Shown here piece by piece: positions 1 to 7,669 of a DNA stretch of 19,129 bases. Within the stretch, counting starts at the first letter, position 1; the number at the start of each line of letters is the position of its first letter. Under the pieces are notes generated by a model, which searched no databases, was not told the origin of the DNA, and saw only the letters and a program-made list of their open reading frames with translations. Source of the stretch: an uncultured Collinsella sp. (lineage in GTDB: Bacteria > Actinomycetota > Coriobacteriia > Coriobacteriales > Coriobacteriaceae). The stretch covers positions 1 through 19,129 of the forward strand of contig USAX01000022.1 in assembly GCA_900552705.1 (NCBI GenBank). The letters run 5' to 3'. Position numbers and translations under genes: made by a program.

Positions 1-488
1 TCGCCATCCTGCTCGCCGCCGGCTTCATCCTCAACTTCACCGTCGGCAAGGCAATCTCGGGCATCTCGGGCGGCATGATCAGCCCCGAGTTCATCATCTC
101 GGCCTTCTGCCTCACCATCCTGGTCGTTCGCCCCAACATCGGCCAGGCGCTCGTCATTGGCCTCATCTCGGCTGCCGTGATCCAGATCACCACCACTTCG
201 CCGTTCGTCGATTTTGCCGCCGAGGGCATCGCCGCCATGCTCATGGCCGGCATCGTCAACGCCGCCGGCAAGAACGGTCAGGTCAAGCCTGCCGTCGCCA
301 TCGTCGCAACCTTCGTGACCACCTTTGTCTCCGGCGTCATCTTCATGGTTATCAAGATGGCCATGCTTGGCGTGGTCGGCGAGCTCGCCGCCGCTATGCT
401 GCCCGTCGTCGCCATGACCGCCGTCTTTAACGCCATTCTGGTCGGCGCCCTCTATCTGCCCATCCAGAAGGCCCTGAAGCTCAACTAA
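1..488 (+). CDS. ECF transporter S component, TrpP-like (5' truncated)
   Basis: The frame is open from base 3 and ends at TAA 486-488, so this is the C-terminal ~160 residues of a longer protein. The translation is almost entirely hydrophobic, with about five membrane segments separated by short Gly/Pro turns. It ends in a short basic tail (IQKALKLN), as small substrate-binding subunits of energy-coupling factor importers do. The spacing of GGMISPEF, the next helix (ILVVRPNIGQALVIG) and a Thr-rich turn (ITTTSPF) recalls the TrpP (tryptophan) S-component family from memory. The substrate is therefore a guess. The fused EcfA and EcfT genes directly downstream support a role as the substrate-capture subunit of the same importer. 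The upstream promoter and start lie outside the window. Another multi-pass S-component family is the main alternative. Confidence 0.65.
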   Translation, partial: AILLAAGFILNFTVGKAISGISGGMISPEFIISAFCLTILVVRPNIGQALVIGLISAAVIQITTTSPFVDFAAEGIAAMLMAGIVNAAGKNGQVKPAVAIVATFVTTFVSGVIFMVIKMAMLGVVGELAAAMLPVVAMTAVFNAILVGALYLPIQKALKLN

Positions 489-510
489 CCCACAGCGTCC
501 CATCGGTAAA

Positions 511-574
511 GACTGTCCCAAACAACTAGCTCTTGGGGACGTTCTTAAACGACTAGTCATTAAAGAACGTCCCC
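511..574. repeat. REP-like palindromic intergenic repeat
   Basis: The gap between the S component and EcfA holds a perfect 12-bp inverted repeat, GGGGACGTTCTT at 535-546 and AAGAACGTCCCC at 563-574. A small palindrome, GACTAGTC (551-558), sits in the loop. The stretch at 520-534 (AAACAACTAGCTCTT) resembles 547-561 (AAACGACTAGTCATT) at a 27-bp offset, so the element looks internally duplicated. The GTCCC/GGGAC theme recurs weakly at 3183-3203. It could be a dispersed REP-type element, an mRNA stability hairpin or an attenuator between the two genes. There is no T-run after the stem. Confidence 0.6.
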
Positions 575-594
575 GATGACTATGAAAGGTATCC

Positions 595-2346
595 ATGGAA
601 ACGATCATCAACGTCGACGATGTCTCGTTCTCCTATGGCACGCAGACCGAGCAGGCGCTCAGCCACATCTCACTCAGCGTGAACAAGGGAGATTTCATCG
701 GCATCATCGGGCCCTCGGGCGCCGGCAAGTCCACGCTTGCCGCCTGCCTGTCGGGCGCCGTGCCCCACCACTACACCGGCACGTTCTTTGGGTCCGTCAT
801 GGTTGACGGCCACGACACCTGCGAGGTCTCGTTGACCGACGTGTCGCAAATCGTCGGCAGCGTGCTGCAGGATATCGACACGCAGATGGTCGCCTCGGTC
901 GTCGAGGACGAGATACTCTTTGGCCTCGAGAACTTTGGCGTTCCCCACGACCAGATCGAGCAACGTGTGAGCGAGACGCCCGAGACCGTCGGCATCAGCG
1001 ACCTGCGCGACCGCGAGATCGCCACGCTTTCGGGCGGTCAAAAGCAAAAGGTTGCCATCGCCGCCATCCTCGCCATGCGTCCGCGCGTGCTCGTGCTCGA
1101 CGAACCCACCGCGGCGCTCGACCCCGCCAGCTCCACGCTAGTCTTCGAGACCCTGCGTGAGGCCAACCGTGCACTCGGCATCACCATCGTCGTCGTTGAG
1201 CAAAAAGTCGCCCTGCTTTCGGAGTATTGCAACCGCGTGCTCGTGCTCAATCATGGCGAAATCGCGCTACAGGGCGAGTCGCACGAGGTCTTCGCGCACG
1301 CCGATGAGCTCCGCGCCATCGGCGTCGATTGCCCGCGCGTCACGCGCATTTTCAACAGCCTCGAGGCCGATGGCCTGGCCAGCGGCGCTCCCTGTTTGGA
1401 TGTTGATGAGGCCGAGCGCCTGATTACGGGCATCGTCGACCCCGCATGCGCAAACAGCGACATTCAGGCACCCGCCGGCTCACCGCACGCACCGTCGTTG
1501 CGCCCGCACGCCAAGGACGCCGAGCCCGTGCTCACCTTCGATCACGTTGAGTTTGCCTATCCCAATGGCGGCGCCGCCGTCCACGACCTCAACCTGACCC
1601 TCTATCCCGGCGAGCTCGTGGGCATCGTCGGCCAAAACGGCGCTGGCAAGACCACGCTCACCAAGCTGCTCACGGGCCTGCTTAAGCCCGCCTCGGGCAG
1701 CGTGCGCGTCACGGGACTGGATACCGCAGCCGTTCCCACGAGCCTCATCGCCCGCGAAGTCGCAACCCTCTTCCAAAACCCCGACCGCCAGATCTGCAAG
1801 GACACCGTGCTCGACGAGGTCGCCTTTGGCCTGGAGCTTGCCGGCATCGACCGCGCCGAGGCGCTGCGTCGCGCCCAGCTCGTCATCGACCGCTTTGGCT
1901 TGCCGGCCGACGAGGCGCCCTTCTCGCTCTCGCGCGGTCAGCGCCAGATGGTGGCACTCGCCTCCGTCGTGGTCGTAGAACCCAAAATCGTGGTGCTCGA
2001 CGAGCCCACGAGCGGCCTTGACTACCGCGAGTGCATGACCGTCATGGAAACCGTGCGCACCATGGCCGAGCGCGGCTGCGCCGTCATCATGGTCTGCCAC
2101 GACATGGAAGTCGTATCCGACTTTGCCGAGCGCATCGTAGTAATGGCCGACGGCCGCATCCTCGAGCGCGGCCGCACGCACGAGCTGTTCTCGAACATCG
2201 AGCTCATGCAGCAAGCCTACGTTGAGCCACCTCAGGTCATAGAGCTTTCTCGTCGTCTGGCATCCTCCGTCTCTCCCGCCTTTGCACAGGTGAGCGAGGT
2301 CACCGATATCGTTCGCATTACCGAGGAGATGGTCCACCGTGGTTAA
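595..2346 (+). CDS. ECF transporter ATPase, fused EcfA1-EcfA2 (two ABC domains)
   Basis: This 583-aa cytoplasmic protein carries two complete ABC ATPase domains in tandem and powers vitamin or amino acid uptake through an ECF importer. Domain 1 (about 4-240) has Walker A GPSGAGKST at 39-47, Q-loop Q92, signature LSGGQ 145-149 and Walker B ending D169-E170. Domain 2 (about 311-545) has Walker A GQNGAGKTT 346-354, Q394, signature LSRGQ 445-449, D469-E470 and H-switch H502. In domain 1 the switch histidine is replaced by Gln (Q203 in VVVEQKV), and the second signature has Arg for Gly. Both oddities would fall in the same composite ATP site. The start is ATG 595 with GAAAGG five bases upstream. 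The stop overlaps the start of EcfT by 8 bases, so the two are surely co-translated. The length fits fused YkoD-type ECF ATPases. Confidence 0.93.
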   Translation: METIINVDDVSFSYGTQTEQALSHISLSVNKGDFIGIIGPSGAGKSTLAACLSGAVPHHYTGTFFGSVMVDGHDTCEVSLTDVSQIVGSVLQDIDTQMVASVVEDEILFGLENFGVPHDQIEQRVSETPETVGISDLRDREIATLSGGQKQKVAIAAILAMRPRVLVLDEPTAALDPASSTLVFETLREANRALGITIVVVEQKVALLSEYCNRVLVLNHGEIALQGESHEVFAHADELRAIGVDCPRVTRIFNSLEADGLASGAPCLDVDEAERLITGIVDPACANSDIQAPAGSPHAPSLRPHAKDAEPVLTFDHVEFAYPNGGAAVHDLNLTLYPGELVGIVGQNGAGKTTLTKLLTGLLKPASGSVRVTGLDTAAVPTSLIAREVATLFQNPDRQICKDTVLDEVAFGLELAGIDRAEALRRAQLVIDRFGLPADEAPFSLSRGQRQMVALASVVVVEPKIVVLDEPTSGLDYRECMTVMETVRTMAERGCAVIMVCHDMEVVSDFAERIVVMADGRILERGRTHELFSNIELMQQAYVEPPQVIELSRRLASSVSPAFAQVSEVTDIVRITEEMVHRG

Positions 2347-3085
2347 CGTCATCGATTATATGCCGGGCGATACGCTGCTGCACCGCTTGAACCCGGTCGT
2401 CAAACTGGGCCTTGCCGCCGCCATCATCATCGGCATCTTCCTGTCCGATACCTACGTGGCGCTGTTGGGCTTTTTGGCACTCACCCTTGCACTGGGCGCC
2501 TACGCCGGCGTCGTCGACCGTCTGCTCTCGCTACTCAAGCTGCTGATTCCGCTCGCGCTTATCATGCTGGTGCTTCAGCTGGCCTTTATGCGCGACGGCA
2601 ACATAGTGTGGGGCTTCATCACCGACACGGGCCTCATTACCGGATCGAAGGCCTGCCTACGCCTGTTGGGCGTGGCGCTGCCGCTCATCCTCATGCTTAT
2701 GGTGACCAAGCTCAACGACCTCGCCAACGCCTGCGTCGAGGTGCTGCACGTGCCATATCGCTATGCCTTCACCTTTACCACGGCACTGCGCTTTGTGCCG
2801 GTATTTGGCCAGGAAATGAACGCCATCATGGAGGCGCAGACCGCACGCGGCGTCGAATACGACACTAAGAATCCCGTCAAGAAACTCAAGCTCATGCTGC
2901 CGCTGTGCGTGCCACTGCTTATATCGAGCGTGGGCAAGACCGATGCCACCGCGCTTGCCGCCGAGCAGCGCGGCTTCTACCTGCGCACGCGTGCGAGTTC
3001 GTATAAGCGCTACCCCATCAAAGGCCTGGATATCGCCGTACTTATCGTCAGTATCGCCCTTATCTCCATCGGCTTCCTGTTCTAG
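2339..3085 (+). CDS. ECF transporter transmembrane subunit EcfT
   Basis: This 248-aa membrane protein couples the ATPases to the S component. The N-terminus has LHRLNPVVKL (14-23), typical of EcfT, followed by helices at roughly 22-58, 64-83 and 106-124 and a last helix at 229-247. The long cytoplasmic coupling region carries ARG at 169-171 (TARGVEYDTKNP) and a second related motif, QRG at 210-212. These correspond to the paired Ala-Arg-Gly coupling motifs of the family. The start is GTG 2339, inside the end of the ATPase gene, with GAGGAG 10 bases upstream. No later start has a comparable ribosome binding site. A strong terminator follows 28 bases after the stop, so S, A and T form a complete operon end. 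Confidence 0.92.
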   Translation: MVNVIDYMPGDTLLHRLNPVVKLGLAAAIIIGIFLSDTYVALLGFLALTLALGAYAGVVDRLLSLLKLLIPLALIMLVLQLAFMRDGNIVWGFITDTGLITGSKACLRLLGVALPLILMLMVTKLNDLANACVEVLHVPYRYAFTFTTALRFVPVFGQEMNAIMEAQTARGVEYDTKNPVKKLKLMLPLCVPLLISSVGKTDATALAAEQRGFYLRTRASSYKRYPIKGLDIAVLIVSIALISIGFLF

Positions 3086-3113
3086 CAATCGCTGGCAGCA
3101 ACCGCCCAACGCA

Positions 3114-3150
3114 AAAGGCCTCGGCTCGCACCAAACGAGCCGAGGCCTTT
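3114..3150. terminator. Bidirectional intrinsic terminator
   Basis: A perfect 15-bp stem is formed by 3114-3128 and 3136-3150 (AAAGGCCTCGGCTCG and its complement), with a 7-base loop. The arms end in AAA and TTT, so a U-tract forms on either strand, with TTTTGC on the minus strand. It sits between the convergent EcfT and racemase genes and probably serves both. Confidence 0.9.
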
Positions 3151-3172
3151 ACTGTTTCACCAGATAAAACCT

Positions 3173-3203
3173 ACCAAAATAAACCTGTCCCTTTTTGGCA
3201 GGT
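3173..3203 (-). terminator. Weak terminator-like hairpin after the racemase
   Basis: Read on the minus strand just past the racemase stop, ACCTG (3203-3199) pairs with CAGGT (3187-3183) around an A-rich loop. The tail TTATTTTGG follows. The stem is short and needs a bulge to extend. The phrase also resembles short intergenic repeats of Coriobacteriia, so it may be a repeat rather than a dedicated terminator. Confidence 0.4.
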
Positions 3204-3209
3204 CGGAAG

Positions 3210-3956
3210 CTAGAGGCGGTAGGGAGCGCCGCTGCGGATGATGGATTCGCGCACCAGGACGTCCATGGCATCGAGGGTGATCTCGGGCATCTCTCGGTAC
3301 TTCTGCAGCACCGATAGCTCGGTGCAGGCCAGAATGACACGGTCGCAGCCGCTACGGGCGAACTCCCACATCACGCGGTCGAACTTATCCATATCGGGCT
3401 CACGTCCGGCTTTCACATCATCGTAGATAAGCGACATCACATCGTTCTGACGTTTCTCGCTGGGATAGACGACCTCAACACCCGCAGCCTCGCATTCGCG
3501 GCCGTAGACGCCCGCGCCCACGGTTCCGTCGGTGCCCATGATGCCAATCTTGCGCACCGGCTCGGCCGGCATACTCAGGTTGGGGTCGAACTCGCACTCC
3601 CCCATCACCGCACCCGCAAGGGCATAGCGCACCGACTCACGCGGCATGTGGATAATCGGCACCTTCGTAAACGACTGGATCTGGTCGTAGAAGTAGTGTG
3701 ACGTGTTGCAGGGAATGGCAATGTGCGCGCAGCCCAGCGACTCGAGTGCCTGAGCACACTCTTTCATGGTCGCCAGCAGCTTGGCATGCTCGCCGGTCTT
3801 AATGGCCAGCGTGCGGTCGGGCATGGTCGACTTGGAGAGCACCACCATGTCGATATGTTCCTGATCGCAGGCAGCAGCCGTATGACGCACCACCTGGTCG
3901 TAGTAATACGACGTGGCCTCGGCGCCCATGCCGCCGATAACTCCCAGCTTTTCCAT
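3210..3956 (-). CDS. Aspartate/glutamate racemase family protein
   Basis: This 248-aa cytoplasmic enzyme of the PLP-independent racemase family interconverts L- and D-Asp (or Glu) with two cysteines. The N-terminus MEKLGVIGGMG is the family's first beta strand and glycine turn. Both catalytic cysteines are in place, C83 in IPCNTSH and C201 in LACTEL. The start chosen is ATG 3956 because AAGGAGG (about 3968-3962) lies five bases upstream. A longer frame to 4040 is open, but it would run through a strong hairpin and has no ribosome binding site. The gene lies 84 bases downstream of a D-aspartate-ligase-like gene on the same strand, so D-Asp supply for the wall is the likeliest role. Glutamate racemase or a broad-specificity racemase is the alternative. 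Confidence 0.88.
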   Translation of the reverse strand: MEKLGVIGGMGAEATSYYYDQVVRHTAAACDQEHIDMVVLSKSTMPDRTLAIKTGEHAKLLATMKECAQALESLGCAHIAIPCNTSHYFYDQIQSFTKVPIIHMPRESVRYALAGAVMGECEFDPNLSMPAEPVRKIGIMGTDGTVGAGVYGRECEAAGVEVVYPSEKRQNDVMSLIYDDVKAGREPDMDKFDRVMWEFARSGCDRVILACTELSVLQKYREMPEITLDAMDVLVRESIIRSGAPYRL

Positions 3957-3978
3957 CGCCGCCTCCTTGGTGACGCTT

Positions 3979-4031
3979 GCGCAATTGCGCGTATCATACC
4001 CGCGCCCGCCCGATGTAAACCGGACGGGCGC
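3979..4031 (-). promoter_or_regulatory. Hairpin and palindrome between ligase and racemase
   Basis: The 84-base gap holds two symmetric elements. The arms at 4002-4012 and 4021-4031 form an 11-bp stem with one mismatch and an 8-base loop. GCGCAATTGCGC (3979-3990) is a perfect 12-bp palindrome. Between them the minus strand reads GGTATGATAC, which includes a passable -10 (TATGAT). The gap may thus hold an internal promoter or processing site that sets racemase expression apart from the ligase. There is no U-tract, so a terminator is unlikely. Confidence 0.4.
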
Positions 4032-4040
4032 CGCACTCAT

Positions 4041-5297
4041 CTACTTGTAATACGTCTTGAACAGCTTAAAGTGGCGCAGCTTGGTGTGCCACATGCGCAG
4101 CCAGCGGTTAAAGACAAAGTCGCCCTTCATAAACGAAGGGTCGGCGCCCTTGCCTTCCTTGTCCAGGCGATGCACCTTAGCGCGCAGCTCGGGATTCTTG
4201 ACGTACTTGTCGACGACGCCCATGGGGACGACCATCCACAGCGCCTCGTCCTGCGCCGTCACAAACTCCGGCTCAAACGGACGGTTGAACACATACTCGT
4301 CCACCACATACTTGGCAACGTTAAAGCCGCTGTTGGTAACGTAGTAGTTGCTACGGCCCTGGCGCGTGTTGAAATCGAAGAACTTAAACGAGCCGTCGCG
4401 CTCGTCGTACTTAACGTCAAAGTTGGAATAGCCCACAAAGTGAAGGTCCTCGAGCAACTTGCGCACGCCGCCCATGAGCTCGTCATTGGGCTCGGTGATG
4501 ATACAGGCGTGGTTGCCGACACCGTGAGGCTGATGCTCCTCGAGCAGCACGTGACCCAGGCACATCATGCGAACCTTGCCGTTGCGGTCAGAATAGCTGG
4601 TGAGCACACGCATGTACTCGTCGTTGCCGGGCACGCGGTCCTGCAAAATCAGGTCATCGGTGTAGCCACTGGCATAGGAATCGCGGATAACCTGCTCCAG
4701 CTCGGCGCGGTCGGCAATCTCATAAGCCTTCTTCTGACCCTCGAACTCATGCTGCCACCACATGATGCCGTCGGAAGGCTTCAGGATCATCGGGTAGGGG
4801 AAGTCAATCTGGTCGAGCACCTCGGCAGGCGCCTCTCCTTGCGCGTTGAGCATCTGCGCAGTAAAGGTAAACGTATGCGGATAGGGCACGCCGTGCTTCT
4901 CGCACAGCTCGTAGAAGATCTCCTTCTTCTGGCACTGCTCAAGCATGCTATAGGGCGCGTAAGGCGCAACGATGTTATCCGCCAGCTCGTTGGCATCCTT
5001 GGCCTGAGCCACCAGGGCAACATAGTTATCGCCGCAGCCCATCAGGACAATCGTCTTGTCGGCATGTGCCCGAGCGATACCGTTGACGGTCTTAAGCATC
5101 ACGGGCATGGTGTCGATATCCACGTTAGGCGTGTAGTCGATAATCTGGCTGCGATACGCAGGGCCCGTCTGATACTTGCCAAAGACCAGGCTCTTGACCT
5201 GATACTCCTCGTAGAAGGCGCGCGCCACCGAATACGCATTGATGTCGCCGCCGAGCAGCACGGGAATAAACTCGCGCTCTGTAAACTGCAATGCCAT
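4041..5297 (-). CDS. ATP-grasp D-aspartate ligase-like protein
   Basis: This 418-aa protein has the ATP-grasp fold. The N-terminus (FIPVLLGGDINAYSVARAF, 10-28) is a nucleotide-fold start of the type seen in enterococcal and lactococcal D-aspartate ligases. K173 in MILKPSDG is the nucleotide-binding lysine. D294 (NFDVKYD) and the FDFNTRQGRS segment, with D308, N310 and R312, give the Mg-ATP site. Such ligases add D-Asp to the side chain of the stem-peptide diamino acid in UDP-MurNAc-pentapeptide, which builds the cross-bridge. The aspartate racemase immediately downstream repeats the known Enterococcus faecium ligase/racemase pairing and makes this reading much stronger. The start is ATG 5297 with AGGAAG about six bases upstream. 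Another carboxylate-amine ligase of the superfamily is the main alternative. Confidence 0.82.
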   Translation of the reverse strand: MALQFTEREFIPVLLGGDINAYSVARAFYEEYQVKSLVFGKYQTGPAYRSQIIDYTPNVDIDTMPVMLKTVNGIARAHADKTIVLMGCGDNYVALVAQAKDANELADNIVAPYAPYSMLEQCQKKEIFYELCEKHGVPYPHTFTFTAQMLNAQGEAPAEVLDQIDFPYPMILKPSDGIMWWQHEFEGQKKAYEIADRAELEQVIRDSYASGYTDDLILQDRVPGNDEYMRVLTSYSDRNGKVRMMCLGHVLLEEHQPHGVGNHACIITEPNDELMGGVRKLLEDLHFVGYSNFDVKYDERDGSFKFFDFNTRQGRSNYYVTNSGFNVAKYVVDEYVFNRPFEPEFVTAQDEALWMVVPMGVVDKYVKNPELRAKVHRLDKEGKGADPSFMKGDFVFNRWLRMWHTKLRHFKLFKTYYK

Positions 5298-5353
5298 GGA
5301 AACTTCCTATCATGAACTGCCCACACGACGGGCGGTCTTTGTGCAACTGATTT

Positions 5354-5383
5354 ATTCTAGCGTGCCGAGCCGCCGGCACCCAA
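5354..5383 (-). promoter_or_regulatory. Candidate promoter of the ligase-racemase operon
   Basis: On the minus strand TTGGGT (5383-5378) is followed after 18 bases by TAGAAT (5359-5354). This would start transcription about 50 bases before the ligase ATG. The -10 matches at five of six positions and the -35 only at three, so this is a reasonable but unproven sigma-70 type site. Confidence 0.35.
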
Positions 5384-5485
5384 AGCTCCACCGTATCTAT
5401 GGCAATCGGCGTGATTATCCAGCACGAAGGCGGCAATCACCGGTGTACGACAACGGGGCAATGAACCCACCGTTGTTGTAGGATT

Positions 5486-5495
5486 CAACATGTTG
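5486..5495. promoter_or_regulatory. Small palindrome upstream of the MOSC gene
   Basis: CAACATGTTG is a perfect 10-bp palindrome 23 bases before the GTG start. A second inverted repeat, ACAACGG (5450-5456) with CCGTTGT (5470-5476), lies just upstream. Together they could form an operator for the divergent genes. No partner regulator is visible. Confidence 0.25.
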
Positions 5496-5518
5496 CCCGC
5501 CCCGTCGAAAGGTGCACC

Positions 5519-6151
5519 GTGCCCCAGGCTCATCCAATCAACAACCCCATCATTGATGCCGCAAAGCGCGAACTTGCGGATCGTGCCCAGACGGCAACCC
5601 CCCTACGCACCGCAAACGATGCCTACAACGGGCCTGCCCGCATCATCTCAGTCAACACGTCGGAGCACAAAGGTACGCGTAAGTCACCCGTCGCCGACGG
5701 GCACGACACCGTCATCGAGCAGTTTGGCCTCGCCTCCGATGCGCACGCCGGGCATTGGCACCGCCAGGTTTCCTTTTTAGCTGCAGAATCTATCCAGACG
5801 GCGCAGGCGCGCGGGCTCGATGTGCACGAGGGCGACTTTGGCGAGAACTTCACAACCCAGGGCATCAACCTGCTCTCGCTCCCCCTGGGAACGCAGCTCA
5901 AGATTGGCAGCGAAGTACTCGTCGAAATCAGCCAGATCGGCAAAGTCTGCCACACCCGCTGTGCCATCTACTATCTCGCCGGCGACTGCATCTTCCCCCA
6001 CGAGGGCATTTTTGGCGTCGTGTTGCAGGGCGGAGAAGTCCATATCGGTGACGACATACAGGTGGTCAAGCTCGGCGATGGCACCTGTTCCTTCACTCCC
6101 GCCGAGGCACTCAAAGAGGTGGAGCAGGCTCGTCGCGAAGGAACCCTGTAG
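5519..6151 (+). CDS. MOSC domain-containing protein
   Basis: This 210-aa cytoplasmic protein matches the MOSC (molybdenum cofactor sulfurase C-terminal) fold. Features include RIISVNTSEHKGTRK (41-55), a glycine- and histidine-rich DAHAGHWHRQVS (74-85), GDFGENF (105-111) and the segment GKVCHTRCAIY (141-151). The last contains C144 and C148, with a further C157. MOSC proteins bind sulfur or molybdopterin-type ligands through a conserved cysteine, and many stand-alone ones have no assigned reaction. The start is GTG 5519 with GAAAGG six bases upstream. No other molybdenum genes are in the window, so the pathway cannot be read from context. The N-terminal ~35 residues are an extension with no recognisable motif. 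Confidence 0.85.
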   Translation: MPQAHPINNPIIDAAKRELADRAQTATPLRTANDAYNGPARIISVNTSEHKGTRKSPVADGHDTVIEQFGLASDAHAGHWHRQVSFLAAESIQTAQARGLDVHEGDFGENFTTQGINLLSLPLGTQLKIGSEVLVEISQIGKVCHTRCAIYYLAGDCIFPHEGIFGVVLQGGEVHIGDDIQVVKLGDGTCSFTPAEALKEVEQARREGTL

Positions 6152-6276
6152 TTGCAAAACCCCACGTTGAGATAGCTTTTACAGCCAAGAATCCCGTTGC
6201 AACAGGGTGCCGTAACGTTAAAGTTGAACTCTATGGTTTCTCAACAATTCACCATTCCCGCAGGTCAAGGCCAAAG

Positions 6277-6324
6277 CCTCAAGTTCAACTTGACCCTTTA
6301 GAACCTTTAAGGTTCAAGTTGAGG
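6277..6324. promoter_or_regulatory. Cluster of TTCAA-type dyads upstream of the wall hydrolase
   Basis: TCAAGTT-C-AACTTGA (6279-6293) and GAACCTT-T-AAGGTTC (6301-6315) are perfect odd-length palindromes with 7-bp arms. The outer segments 6277-6289 and 6312-6324 are inverted copies with two mismatches. Another AAGTTGAAC sits at 6221-6229. A -10-like TAGAAT lies at 6338-6343. The arrangement suggests a multi-site operator controlling the hydrolase gene that starts at 6386. Confidence 0.5.
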
Positions 6325-6385
6325 TCGAAAGCAGTAGTAGAATACACCTCGACCAATAACCTACGATTGATTGCAGAGGGACTGG

Positions 6386-7519
6386 ATGCAGCATTCGAAC
6401 CATCGCACCGCAGCGCTCATCGCGTCGAAGCCGGCTCGTATCATCACGAGCGCCGCGCTCGCCGTCGCGCTGACGGCCACGCCGATGCTCTCCCCCGTCG
6501 CGGCCTATGCCGCCTCGCAGGCAACGCAGGATCAGCTTTCCGCCGCCCAGAAAAAAATCGAGGACGCTACGAGCGCCTACAACGACGCCCGAACCAAGCT
6601 CGAGGATCTGCAAAAGCAGATCGACTCCAATGAGGCGAACATCGATAAGATTGAGGCCGAGCTACCCGAGCAGCAGGCCAAGGCAAGCTCCGCCATGCGC
6701 GATCTGTATAAGTACCAGAAGGGCACCAGCCCCATCGTGAGCTTCCTGGTGAACACGCAGAGCTTGGGTGACTTTATCACCACCTGCAAATACACCAACC
6801 AGATTACGAGCTCGAGCGTCGACGAGATCGAAGAGCTTAACAAGATGCAGACCGAGCTCGAGCAGAACAAAACCGAGCTCGAGCAGGCCAAGTCTCAGCT
6901 CGAGGGCGAGCAAAAGAATGCCGAGGACGCGCTGGCCCAGGCGCAGCAGCTCCGCAACGAGGCGCAGGCGAAGGCCGAACAGGAAAACGCCGCCGAACTA
7001 GCTAAGCTCGAGGCCGACAAAGCCGCTGCCGCCGAGAAGCTCTCGGGTACCGGCGTGAGTGGCAATAACTCCAACAGTCAGGCCACCAACTCCAACACCA
7101 CCATCGATACCACGGTGAACAAACCCAATACCGGCAACGCCGACTACGACTCGTTTATCAACGAGTGGACGAGCCGCATCGACAACTACCTCGCCGGTTC
7201 CCCCATGGCAGGCCAGGGCTATAACTTTGCCGTCGCCGCCTGGAATACCGGCGTCGATCCCCGTTGGTCCCCCGCCATCGCCTGCATCGAGAGCAGCAAG
7301 GGCCTCTATTGCGCCGGCTCCTATAACGCCTGGGGCTGGAGTGCCCGCGGCGGTGGTTGGCGTAGCTTTGGCAGCTGGAGCGAGGGCGTCTCCGCCCACG
7401 TTGCCTACTTGGGCGCCAACTATGGCTCCACGCTCACCCCGGCAGCCGCCAAGAAGTACTGCCCGCCCACGTGGCAGGACTGGTACAACAAGGTCGCTTC
7501 CCAGATGAACCGCATTTAG
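6386..7519 (+). CDS. Secreted coiled-coil peptidoglycan hydrolase (CwlO-like N-terminus, lysozyme-like C-terminus)
   Basis: This 377-aa exported protein has a signal peptide (basic start, hydrophobic 19-40, cleavage after AYA at 40-42). A long coiled coil follows at about 45-220, rich in Glu, Gln, Lys and Ala. Its first half resembles the N-terminal CwlO/PcsB-type regulatory coil, including SFLVNTQSLGDF (119-130). A Ser/Asn/Thr linker (221-250) leads to a C-terminal domain (251-377) of lysozyme or transglycosylase type. There E302 in IACIESSKG is the probable catalytic acid, followed by the Gly/Trp-rich YNAWGWSARGGGW. The start is ATG 6386, with AGAGGG five bases upstream; an in-frame TTG 15 bases earlier lacks a site. 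In relatives such coils are regulated by FtsEX-like partners, but none are here. A strong terminator follows. Confidence 0.85.
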   Translation: MQHSNHRTAALIASKPARIITSAALAVALTATPMLSPVAAYAASQATQDQLSAAQKKIEDATSAYNDARTKLEDLQKQIDSNEANIDKIEAELPEQQAKASSAMRDLYKYQKGTSPIVSFLVNTQSLGDFITTCKYTNQITSSSVDEIEELNKMQTELEQNKTELEQAKSQLEGEQKNAEDALAQAQQLRNEAQAKAEQENAAELAKLEADKAAAAEKLSGTGVSGNNSNSQATNSNTTIDTTVNKPNTGNADYDSFINEWTSRIDNYLAGSPMAGQGYNFAVAAWNTGVDPRWSPAIACIESSKGLYCAGSYNAWGWSARGGGWRSFGSWSEGVSAHVAYLGANYGSTLTPAAAKKYCPPTWQDWYNKVASQMNRI

Positions 7520-7538
7520 GCTCGCAAGCCTCAACTGC

Positions 7539-7562
7539 AAAGGGCCCCAAACGGGGCCCTTT
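7539..7562 (+). terminator. Intrinsic terminator of the hydrolase gene
   Basis: AAAGGGCCCC (7539-7548) and GGGGCCCTTT (7553-7562) form a perfect 10-bp stem with an AAAC loop. The T-rich tail TTTTCTTT runs on past the stem. It lies 19 bases after the TAG. Confidence 0.93.
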
Positions 7563-7669
7563 TTCTTTGGCTCTGCTAGACCAGAATTGACATATAGGCG
7601 TAAGTAGGTGTCGGAAAAGTCGCTTGAGACTGAAACCAATTTCGACGACAAGGTGACCCCACCGCAACG

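Noticed and set aside
1480..2352. Minus-strand frame of 290 codons opposite the ECF ATPase
   Set aside because: The plus strand carries a complete second ABC domain; the minus frame is a GC-driven shadow.
3957..4040. Longer start for the racemase
   Set aside because: The added 28 residues lack family resemblance and have no ribosome binding site, while ATG 3956 has AAGGAGG.
3723..5315. Long plus-strand reading frame of 530 codons opposite the ligase and racemase
   Set aside because: It is the complement of two well-supported genes. Its translation is His/Val/Leu-rich low-quality sequence with no family features.
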